DNA from: Myxococcales bacterium
GTDB lineage: Bacteria > Myxococcota > Myxococcia > Myxococcales > Anaeromyxobacteraceae
Reading direction: 5' to 3'
Length of the DNA: 6,300 bases
Assembly: GCA_021848865.1 (NCBI GenBank)
Contig: JAJZTO010000168.1
Coordinates: 1 to 6,300, forward strand
The position numbers and the translations under genes are program-made. Shown piece by piece: positions 1 to 5,052 of the stretch. A model generated the notes under the pieces. It worked only from the letters and a program-made list of their open reading frames with translations, did not search any database and was not told the origin of the DNA. Position 1 is the stretch's first letter; each line of letters starts with the position of its first letter.

Positions 1-1158
1 CTCCGCCGGGAGGGTGAAGCGCTGCAGCGCGATGCGCCGGGCCTGGCCCGCGCCGTCCACCGACTCGCGCCGCGGGGCGGTGAAGGTGGCGGCGAGCAGC
101 CCCTCCTGCACCGACGCCTGCGCGACCTCCAGGGGCTCGGGCGCGGCCATGGTCCCGGCCTCGGCCTTGGCCTCGGCGAGGGCGTCGGCGCGCGCCTCGG
201 CGGCCCGGGCCCGGCCCGGGGCGGCGGGGAACGCGCGGGCCGCCACCGGCTCCCGGCGCTGCAGCCAGCGCGGCTCGAGCCGGGGGACGAACAGGGTGCG
301 GCGGGGCTCGGCGGTGGAGACGGCCAGGCGGACCTCCCGCCAGTCCTCGCCGGTCCGGTTCACCACCGCGCCGAGCAGCGCCAGCTCGACGGTGCCGCGC
401 TCGGGGAGGAGGCGGGCGTCCCAGGCCGGCTCCCAGCCGGCCGCGGGGACGACGTAGGAGACGCGCAGCTCGACGGGGCCGGCCGCGCCGGCGGAGAGCT
501 CCACCGCCACCGTCTTGGTGGTCTCGGCGCGCTTGGCCTGGAGCTTCTCCAGCGCCGCGCGCGCCTCCTGGAGCCGGCGCGCCAGCCCGCGGCGCGCCGC
601 CTCGGCGCGGCGGCGCTCGCCCGCCGCCCCCTCCAGCTCCGCCCCGACGAAGCGGCTGAGGTCGGCCCACTCCGACGAGCGGACGCCGCGGACCGCCAGG
701 TTGCGGGCCCGCTCCTCCGAGTAGGTCGAGCGGAGCGACTCGACGAACTGCTGGCGGCCCTGGGCCACCCGGATGCGGTCCTCGAGGGCGCGGTCCTCCT
801 CGGCGAGGCTCTCCACCCGCTCCTCGGCGGCGCGGGCCTCGGCCGCCCGGGCCTCGGCCCGCGTCACCCGCTCCACGTCCACGCCGAGGACGCGGGCCCG
901 GCCGCCCGCCGTCCCCTCGACCCGCACCGAGTCGTCGAGGAGGCCGTCGGGGAGGCCGGCGAGCAGCACCCGGGCGTCGCCGGCCGGAAGGTCGACCCGG
1001 GCGGCGCGGGTGACCCGGGCCGAGGAGCGGTAGACGGTGACCGCGTCCACGCGGGAGCGGGCCTCGAGGCCGGCCGGGGGCGCGGCCTCGGCGCGGGCGG
1101 GGAGCGGGGCGGCGGGGACGGCGAGCGCGGCGGCGACGGCCAGGGTCAGGGCACGCAT
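1..1158 (-). CDS. MuiA-family (DUF4140/DUF4139) exported protein, 3' end outside window
   Basis: The first 386 codons are visible; the C-terminus lies beyond the left edge. Residues 1-25 look like a Sec signal peptide (short basic start, Ala/Leu-rich core, cleavage near ARA-EA), so the protein is probably periplasmic or surface-exposed. Residues about 36-95 fit the N-terminal DUF4140 domain (VTVYRSSARVTR, then LAGLPDGLLDDSVRV). Residues 100-215 are Ala/Glu/Arg-rich and should form a coiled coil. From about 220 the DUF4139 domain begins, with the typical YVVPAAGWEPAWDARL and VNRTGEDWREVRLAVSTAEP segments. Residues 312-340 are a low-complexity Ala/Arg/Glu insertion. The start at 1158 is preferred over the in-frame ATG at 1170 because it has a GGAGG five bases upstream and gives a cleaner signal peptide. 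The family is named after a mucoidy inhibitor, but its biochemical role is not established. It lies 53 bases downstream of thyX on the same strand and may be cotranscribed. Confidence 0.88.
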   Translation of the reverse strand, partial: MRALTLAVAAALAVPAAPLPARAEAAPPAGLEARSRVDAVTVYRSSARVTRAARVDLPAGDARVLLAGLPDGLLDDSVRVEGTAGGRARVLGVDVERVTRAEARAAEARAAEERVESLAEEDRALEDRIRVAQGRQQFVESLRSTYSEERARNLAVRGVRSSEWADLSRFVGAELEGAAGERRRAEAARRGLARRLQEARAALEKLQAKRAETTKTVAVELSAGAAGPVELRVSYVVPAAGWEPAWDARLLPERGTVELALLGAVVNRTGEDWREVRLAVSTAEPRRTLFVPRLEPRWLQRREPVAARAFPAAPGRARAAEARADALAEAKAEAGTMAAPEPLEVAQASVQEGLLAATFTAPRRESVDGAGQARRIALQRFTLPAE

Positions 1159-1163
1159 CGAGG

Positions 1164-1168
1164 CCTCC
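1164..1168 (-). promoter_or_regulatory. Ribosome binding site of the MuiA-family gene
   Basis: A GGAGG on the minus strand lies five bases before the ATG at 1158. The alternative ATG at 1170 has no purine-rich stretch in front of it, so this site decides the start. Confidence 0.7.
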
Positions 1169-1211
1169 ATGCCAGGAGGGAACGCACCGCCGCGGGAAAG
1201 GATCTGCCGCG

Positions 1212-2033
1212 CTAGGGCTCGTTCCCCTCGTCCTCGACCCGGCGCAGCTCCGCCTCGCCGAGCGGCTCCAGGTTCCCGGCCTTGTGCCGGGCGAAGAGCT
1301 GGAACAGCTGCTCCTTGTGCGGCCGCACCTTGCCGATGGGGCACTGCTCCCAGTCCTTCACCGGCTCGTCGCAGTAGCCCATGCGCTTCTCGCCGCACTT
1401 GGGCTGGATGTGGCTCCCCAGCTCCGGGACCACCCGCATCACCTCGCGCCGCATCAGCGCCACCATGTGCCGGATCTCCCACTGGGCGCGCCAGCAGAGC
1501 CGCAGGTCGGCGACGTGCAGCAGCTCCGCGAAGTTCACCATCACCTGGAAGTTGGTGGGGGTGGCGTTGGGGAGCACGAAGCGGGCGTCCTCGGCGGGGA
1601 TGCCCTTCTCCATCGCCAGCTGGTAGACGCGGGTGATCTCCGCCATCAGCCGGTCGTACTCCTCCGCCATCCCCGGGGTCCTCTCCCAGGTCTTCGGCGT
1701 GACGTACTCGAGCCGCTCCTGCTTGTACTTCACGTAGCGCTGCGACTGCTGCTCGAAGCTGATGCCGATGCGGTGGCGCACGAACTGGTGGGAGAGGGCG
1801 CGCGACACCCCGCCGATCCCGAACCAGAAGACCACCTGCTCCAGCGGCGAGACGTGGCCGGTCTTCAGCCGCTCGATCACGAACTCGCGGACCTTCTCCC
1901 GGGAGACGGTGCCGTCGCCGATGTCCCGCCACACCTCCGGCGGCGTCTTGGGGGTGTAGCAGGTGCGGTAGGCCCCGTAGAGCTTGAGGAGCGGGTCGCG
2001 AGCGCAGTCGATGAGGACGACCTCGAGCGGCAT
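1212..2033 (-). CDS. thyX: FAD-dependent thymidylate synthase ThyX
   Basis: ThyX makes dTMP from dUMP using methylenetetrahydrofolate, with NADPH-reduced FAD as hydride carrier; it is the flavin-dependent alternative to ThyA and acts in the cytosol. The 273-residue protein shows the family landmarks: HVSPLEQVVFWFGI (60-73), SRALSHQFVRHR (77-88) leading into the signature region that ends SQRY (97-100), ARFVLPNATPTNF (150-162) and CRAQWEIR-type CWRAQWEIRHM (180-190). The signature has eight residues between RHR and the serine instead of the canonical seven (RHRX7S). The C-terminal part carries cysteines at 213, 221 and 231 (PKCGEKRMGYC, EQCPIG), resembling the Cys-containing tail of many bacterial ThyX proteins. 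No Shine-Dalgarno is visible before the ATG at 2033; a -10-like CTAGAAC ends seven bases upstream, suggesting a leaderless mRNA. No thyA is visible in the window. Confidence 0.96.
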   Translation of the reverse strand: MPLEVVLIDCARDPLLKLYGAYRTCYTPKTPPEVWRDIGDGTVSREKVREFVIERLKTGHVSPLEQVVFWFGIGGVSRALSHQFVRHRIGISFEQQSQRYVKYKQERLEYVTPKTWERTPGMAEEYDRLMAEITRVYQLAMEKGIPAEDARFVLPNATPTNFQVMVNFAELLHVADLRLCWRAQWEIRHMVALMRREVMRVVPELGSHIQPKCGEKRMGYCDEPVKDWEQCPIGKVRPHKEQLFQLFARHKAGNLEPLGEAELRRVEDEGNEP

Positions 2034-2040
2034 GCCCGCG

Positions 2041-2051
2041 GTTCTAGCACG
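2041..2051 (-). promoter_or_regulatory. Putative -10 element of thyX, left arm of a 9-bp inverted repeat
   Basis: On the minus strand the sequence reads CGTGCTAGAAC, and its TAGAAC matches the TATAAT consensus at four of six positions. Seven bases separate it from the thyX ATG, the distance expected if transcription starts at or next to the start codon. I found no convincing -35 element 16-18 bases further upstream. The nine bases CGTGCTAGA occur again in the opposite orientation at 2149-2157, equally close to the divergent gene. Confidence 0.4.
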
Positions 2052-2148
2052 GCGGGCCGACGCGGGCCGGACCGGCGGGAGGGGCGGCGGCGTCGTCGGG
2101 CGACCGTGCCCCGGCTCGACCCGGCGCGCCGTGCGGCCTTCGGGCGAG

Positions 2149-2159
2149 CGTGCTAGAGG
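2149..2159 (+). promoter_or_regulatory. Putative -10 element / RBS of the thioesterase gene, right arm of inverted repeat
   Basis: CGTGCTAGAGG on the plus strand is an exact inverted copy, over nine bases, of the sequence in front of thyX. TAGAGG ends eight bases before the ATG at 2168. It could be a -10 element giving a nearly leaderless transcript, or its AGAGG could act as a Shine-Dalgarno sequence. No recognisable -35 element is present, so the promoter assignment is tentative. Confidence 0.35.
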
Positions 2160-2167
2160 TCCGCGCC

Positions 2168-2653
2168 ATGACCGACATCACCGCGAAGCTCGCCTCGGGC
2201 TCGAAGGTCGAGATGACGCAGCTCGTCATGCCCGGTGACGGCAACGTGCTGGGGACGGCCTTCGGCGGCCGGATCATGCAGTGGATCGACCTCTGCGCCG
2301 CGATGGCGGCGCAGCGCCACTGCCGGATGCCGGTGGTGACCGCCTCCATCGACCGGTTCGACTTCCTGGGACCGGTGCGGATCGCGGACATCGCCCTGCT
2401 GCGGGCCCAGGTGAACGCCGTCTTCGGCACGTCCATGGAGGTGGGCTGCGAGGTGCTGGCCGAGAACCCGCTCACCGGGGAGCGGCGGCGCTGCTGCGAC
2501 GCCTTCCTGACCTTCGTGGCCCTCGGCCCGGACGGGACGCCGGCCCGCGCCCCGCTGCTCCTCACCGCGACCGAGGAGGAGGCCCGGCGGGTGGCCGAGG
2601 CGACGGCCCGCCGGGCGGCGCGGCTGGCGGAGCGCAAGAGCCGGCAGGCCTGA
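2168..2653 (+). CDS. Acyl-CoA thioesterase, hotdog fold (YciA/ACOT-like)
   Basis: The 161-residue protein is one hotdog domain of the acyl-CoA hydrolase family, which cleaves acyl-CoA thioesters to free acid and CoA in the cytosol, normally as a hexamer. Visible landmarks are GNVLGTAFGGRIMQWID (25-41), with Asn26 and Asp41 at the positions of the catalytic Asn/Asp pair of the family, TASIDRFDFLGPV (58-70) and VFGTSMEVGCEVLAENP (85-101). The tail from about 135 is a charged Glu/Arg/Ala helix. The usual Gly-Asp after the PV segment is Ala-Asp here (73-74). The ATG at 2168 is chosen because an in-frame ATG at 2150 would add six residues lying in the promoter-like motif. It diverges from thyX across 134 bases. 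The chain length of its substrate cannot be read from the sequence. Confidence 0.92.
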   Translation: MTDITAKLASGSKVEMTQLVMPGDGNVLGTAFGGRIMQWIDLCAAMAAQRHCRMPVVTASIDRFDFLGPVRIADIALLRAQVNAVFGTSMEVGCEVLAENPLTGERRRCCDAFLTFVALGPDGTPARAPLLLTATEEEARRVAEATARRAARLAERKSRQA

Positions 2654-2723
2654 CCCGCGGGGCTGGTCGTTCTCCGTGCGCCGCGGTGGCGATCCCGGCT
2701 AAGCTGTCGCGCGTCGTCCTCCC

Positions 2724-2728
2724 GGAGG
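2724..2728 (+). promoter_or_regulatory. Ribosome binding site of the hemerythrin gene
   Basis: A perfect GGAGG nine bases before the ATG at 2738. It supports this start over internal candidates and independent translation of this gene. Confidence 0.65.
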
Positions 2729-2737
2729 TGCTCGTCG

Positions 2738-3268
2738 ATGGCGGTGCAACTCGGTGCGAGGCGGCCGGCCGCCGGCGCGGTGGACCTGCTGCTGGAGTGC
2801 CACCAGCGCATCCGCTCCTTCACCTCGCTGGCCCGCCGGCTGGCCGGCGCCGGCGACCTGGCGCCGGGCGAGGTCGCCGAGGCGGCCGCGGGCGTGTGCC
2901 GCTACTTCGCCGAGGCCCTGCCGCTGCACGCGGCGGACGAGGAGGAGTCGGTCCTGCCGGTGCTGGCGGGGCGCGACCCGGCCCTCGACGGGGCGCTGTC
3001 GGTGATGCGCCGCGAGCACGGCGAGCACGGGCCGGTGGTGGACCGGGTGGTCGCGCTGTGCCGCGAGCTGTCGCGGGACCCGGCGCGACACGCCGTGCTG
3101 GCGCCGGCCCTGGGGCAGGCCGCCCGCGAGCTGGAGCGCCACTTCGCCTTCCACCTGGCGCTGGAGGAGGAGACCATCTTCCCGGCGCTGAAGCGCGTCC
3201 TCGACCCGGCCACCGACGCGAGGCTGGTGGCCGAGATGCGGGCGCGGCGGCAGGGGAACGGCGGCTGA
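2738..3268 (+). CDS. Hemerythrin HHE-domain protein
   Basis: This 176-residue, mostly helical protein carries the four-helix-bundle hemerythrin-like pattern that binds a non-haem di-iron centre. Candidate iron ligands are His22 in LLLECHQRI, His64 and Glu68 in LHAADEEESVLP, His94/His97 in REHGEHGP, and His135/His139/Glu143 in HFAFHLALEEETIFP; the two HxxxEE blocks with Pro after them are diagnostic. Relatives bind or sense oxygen, store iron or respond to nitric oxide, and the sequence alone does not choose among these. It has no signal peptide or fused signalling domain, so it is a stand-alone cytosolic protein. A GGAGG (2724-2728) lies nine bases before the ATG. It follows the thioesterase by 84 bases on the same strand; a weak TAAGCT at 2699-2704 could be a promoter of its own. 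Its stop codon directly abuts the stop of the convergent phosphoesterase gene. Confidence 0.9.
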   Translation: MAVQLGARRPAAGAVDLLLECHQRIRSFTSLARRLAGAGDLAPGEVAEAAAGVCRYFAEALPLHAADEEESVLPVLAGRDPALDGALSVMRREHGEHGPVVDRVVALCRELSRDPARHAVLAPALGQAARELERHFAFHLALEEETIFPALKRVLDPATDARLVAEMRARRQGNGG

Positions 3269-4108
3269 CTAGGCGGCGGCGTCCCGCACGCGCAGGGTGA
3301 TCAGCGTCACCTCGGGATCGGCGTTCACCCGGACCCGGAGCGCCGAGTTCCCGACCCCGCGGTTCACGTAGAGCTGGACCTTCCCCACCTGGAAGCGGCC
3401 GCGGTCGTAGGGCTCGTCGACCATGGTCCGGAGGAGGAACGAGGTCACGCCCGGCACGTTGATCTGGCCGCCGTGGGTGTGGCCGCTCAGCACCAGCATC
3501 GGCTCGCCGGCGCCGGCCAGCAGGTCGGCGGTCTTGGGGCCGTGGGCCAGCACCAGCCGCGATCCGGCGGGGACGCCGGCCAGGGCCCGCGCCGGATCGG
3601 CGTGGCGGGTGAGGAGGTCGTCCACGCCCACCACCGAGAGCCGGGCTCCGCGCAGCCGGAGCTGGGTGTGCTGGTTGCGCAGCACGGCGTAGCCGAGCGA
3701 CCGCAGGGCCCGGGTGGCGCCGCCCGGATCCACCCGGTGGTCGTGGTTGCCGAGCACCGCCACGGTGGGCGCGCCGAGCCCCGCGACCTGCTCCCGGACC
3801 AGCGGCACGCCGCTGCGGTCGCGGGAGAGGAAGTCGCCGGTCAGGACGACCAGGTCGGGGTCGAAGGCGTTCGCCAGCGCCACCGCCGCCCGGATGCGCT
3901 CGGCCGGGGTCCGGTCGCCCACGTGGATGTCGGAGAGCTGCGCCACCCGCAGCCCGTCGTGCCGGGGGTCGAGGCCGGGGAGGGCGAAGGTCACGCGCTC
4001 GGCGCGCGGCCCCTCGTCCATCGCCTCGGCGACGGCCGGGACCGCGCCCGCGGCCAGGGTGAGCGCCGCGGCGCCCTTGAGGAAGTCTCTTCTGGTCGGT
4101 TCGGCCAT
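3269..4108 (-). CDS. Tat-exported calcineurin-like metallophosphoesterase (YkuE/YaeI-like)
   Basis: The 279-residue protein has all blocks of a binuclear metallophosphoesterase: QLSDIHVG (57-64; Asp60, His62), TGDFLS (90-95; Asp92), LGNHDHR (119-125; Asn121, His122), LAHGPK (187-192; His189) and SGHTHGGQ (208-215; His210, His212). The C-terminal LYVNRGVGNSALRVRVNADPEVTLI matches the YkuE/YaeI subfamily of envelope phosphodiesterases. The N-terminus TRRDFLKGAAALTLAAG (5-21) is a twin-arginine signal with an FLK core, so the folded, metal-loaded enzyme is probably exported through Tat, as known for Bacillus subtilis YkuE. The ATG at 4108 is chosen because it puts the RR motif at residues 6-7; an ATG at 4156 would add 16 residues unlike a signal peptide. 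Its substrate is unknown. It lies 116 bases downstream of the XRE gene on the same strand, separated by a strong hairpin and a possible promoter. Confidence 0.93.
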   Translation of the reverse strand: MAEPTRRDFLKGAAALTLAAGAVPAVAEAMDEGPRAERVTFALPGLDPRHDGLRVAQLSDIHVGDRTPAERIRAAVALANAFDPDLVVLTGDFLSRDRSGVPLVREQVAGLGAPTVAVLGNHDHRVDPGGATRALRSLGYAVLRNQHTQLRLRGARLSVVGVDDLLTRHADPARALAGVPAGSRLVLAHGPKTADLLAGAGEPMLVLSGHTHGGQINVPGVTSFLLRTMVDEPYDRGRFQVGKVQLYVNRGVGNSALRVRVNADPEVTLITLRVRDAAA

Positions 4109-4137
4109 CGTCGGGCGGCTGGTCCCGGGGGCCGGTG

Positions 4138-4166
4138 GATGTACCGGGCCCTCCACCGGGGCGCAA
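4138..4166 (-). promoter_or_regulatory. Possible promoter of the metallophosphoesterase gene
   Basis: On the minus strand TTGCGC (4161-4166) and TACATC (4138-4143) are separated by exactly 17 bases, each matching the sigma-70 consensus at three of six positions. Transcription would start about 22 bases before the ATG at 4108. The spacing is right but the hexamers are weak. Confidence 0.25.
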
Positions 4167-4168
4167 CT

Positions 4169-4201
4169 CCCGGTCCCCCGGGGGCATTCCCCGGGGCCGG
4201 G
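4169..4201 (-). terminator. Strong GC hairpin after the XRE gene, possible terminator
   Basis: The arms are CCCGG and CCGGG outside and CCCCGGGG with CCCCGGGG inside, giving 13 base pairs around a five-base loop, with a two-base bulge on one side. It lies 24 bases downstream of the XRE stop codon and just before the candidate phosphoesterase promoter. It has no following U-run, so it would be an atypical intrinsic terminator or a transcript-stabilising structure. Confidence 0.4.
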
Positions 4202-4224
4202 CCGCGACGTCCCGCGGGCGAGCC

Positions 4225-4434
4225 CTACCTGCCGCCGAGCAGGGAGGCCGGGGTCACGGAGAGCGCCTTCGCCATCCGCTCGATGGTCTCGAGCGGGGGC
4301 GAGCGCTGGCCGCGCTCCAGCATCGACACGTAGGAAACCGAGATGCCCACCTTGTCGGCGAGCGCCTTCTGCGACAGCTTCTTCTTCGCGCGAAGACGCC
4401 GGACGTTTGCCGCGAATCGAGCGAGCAGGTCCAT
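4225..4434 (-). CDS. Small XRE/Cro-type helix-turn-helix regulator
   Basis: The 69-residue protein is almost entirely one HTH_3 domain: FAANVRRLRAKKKLSQKALADKVGISVSYVSMLERGQRSPPLETIERMAKALSVTPASLL, described here by segment, with the helix-turn-helix core at LSQKALADKVG (20-30) and recognition helix SVSYVSMLERG (32-42). It should bind operator DNA as a dimer. There is no sensor domain, so any signal must come from abundance, a partner protein or direct modification; it has no cysteine, which argues against direct redox sensing. The ATG at 4434 is preferred over a GTG at 4440 because a TGGAG lies five bases before it, whereas the GTG sits on top of that site. It is transcribed divergently from the peroxiredoxin gene and may regulate itself and that gene. 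Confidence 0.9.
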   Translation of the reverse strand: MDLLARFAANVRRLRAKKKLSQKALADKVGISVSYVSMLERGQRSPPLETIERMAKALSVTPASLLGGR

Positions 4435-4450
4435 GGTCACTCCATTACCA
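4434..4450. promoter_or_regulatory. Candidate operator dyad over the XRE start codon
   Basis: TGGTCACTCCATTACCA is a 17-base imperfect dyad with half-sites TGGTnA and TnACCA. It covers the ribosome binding site and the first base of the XRE start codon, a usual place for an autorepression operator of a Cro/CI-like protein. Assigned from symmetry and position only. Confidence 0.25.
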
Positions 4451-4458
4451 CAGGGGGA

Positions 4459-4473
4459 GGTCCGGTACAGACC
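4459..4473. promoter_or_regulatory. Second candidate operator dyad in the XRE/peroxiredoxin region
   Basis: GGTCCGGTACAGACC is a 15-base imperfect dyad (half-sites GGTCnG and CnGACC) in the divergent region, 25 bases upstream of the XRE start codon. It shares GGT/ACC ends with the dyad at 4434-4450. It could be a regulator site, but short imperfect dyads are common by chance. Confidence 0.22.
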
Positions 4474-4507
4474 CTGGAAGGGGCTGCACCGTCACGCCCC
4501 GTAAACC

Positions 4508-4517
4508 ATTCTAGACC
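4508..4517. promoter_or_regulatory. Overlapping divergent -10-like elements around TCTAGA
   Basis: Read on the minus strand the site gives TAGAAT (4508-4513), five of six matches to TATAAT, facing the XRE gene with a leader of about 65-70 bases. Read on the plus strand it gives TAGACC (4512-4517), 23 bases before the peroxiredoxin ATG. Candidate -35 hexamers at 17-base spacing are weak both ways (TTCCCT at 4531-4536 minus; CCGTCA at 4489-4494 plus). The minus-strand reading is the better supported. Confidence 0.35.
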
Positions 4518-4540
4518 TCGGATTCACTGAAGGGAACACC

Positions 4541-5044
4541 ATGCTCAAGCTGCCCATCTGGAAGCTGCAGCCCGGGAACGAGGCCCCCGCCTTCGATCTT
4601 CCCGCCACCGGCGGTGGAGCCGGGAAGGGGGAGGGGCCGGGCCGCGTCCGCCTGGAGGACTTCCGCGGCCAGAAGGCCGTGGTCCTGGCCTTCTACCCCG
4701 CGGCGTTCACCCCCACCTGCTCCGCGCAGCTGCCCTCCTACGAGGAGGACCGGGAGGAGTTCGCGCGGCGCGGGGCGCAGCTGCTCGGCATCTCCACCGA
4801 CTACGTGGCCTCCAACGAGGCCTGGGCGAAGAGCCTGGGAGGATTCTCCTTTCCACTCCTCTCCGACCACTGGCCCCACGGCCACGTGGCGGCCCAGTAC
4901 GGGGTGCTGCGCGGGGACGGCCGGGCGGAGCGCGCCGTCTTCGTCATCGACCGGGAGGGGAAGATCGCCTTCGTGCACGTGAGCGAGATCGGAAAGCAGC
5001 CGCCCCTCGATCAGGTGCTGGCCGCGCTCGATCGGGTGCGGTAG
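4541..5044 (+). CDS. One-cysteine AhpE/BCP-like peroxiredoxin (AhpC/TSA family)
   Basis: Peroxiredoxins reduce hydrogen peroxide, organic peroxides or peroxynitrite through a peroxidatic cysteine. This 167-residue thioredoxin-fold protein has the active-site loop FYPAAFTPTCSAQL (51-64), with Thr57 and peroxidatic Cys60 in the PxxxTxxC arrangement, and a conserved Arg in the ERAVFVID strand. LGISTDYVASNEAWAKSLG and FPLLSD are typical of the AhpE/BCP branch. Cys60 is the only cysteine, so it must be recycled by an outside thiol or by another protein. Gln63 stands where Glu is usual (CxxE). A Gly-rich loop at 24-34 precedes strand two. AAGGGA lies about six bases before the ATG. The gene is followed after 8 bases by a selenoprotein-B-like gene, a candidate redox partner, and is divergent from the XRE regulator. 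Confidence 0.93.
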   Translation: MLKLPIWKLQPGNEAPAFDLPATGGGAGKGEGPGRVRLEDFRGQKAVVLAFYPAAFTPTCSAQLPSYEEDREEFARRGAQLLGISTDYVASNEAWAKSLGGFSFPLLSDHWPHGHVAAQYGVLRGDGRAERAVFVIDREGKIAFVHVSEIGKQPPLDQVLAALDRVR

Positions 5045-5052
5045 GAAGCCGC

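Noticed and set aside
14..1033. Several plus-strand open frames over the first kilobase
   Set aside because: They are Ser/Ala/Arg-rich shadows of the minus-strand MuiA-family gene, which has recognisable domains and a signal peptide.
1284..2156. A 290-codon open frame opposite thyX
   Set aside because: It is the mirror frame of a clear ThyX; the translation is His/Leu/Val/Arg-rich without any family signature. Long shadow frames are expected at this GC content.
2654..2737. Possible terminator or promoter between the thioesterase and hemerythrin genes
   Set aside because: Only a CCCGCGGG self-palindrome and a weak TAAGCT are present; neither supports a confident call, and cotranscription is equally possible.
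2820..4187. A 455-codon minus-strand open frame over the hemerythrin and phosphoesterase genes
   Set aside because: It is an off-frame of two well-supported genes and translates to Pro/Arg/Gly-rich low-complexity sequence.
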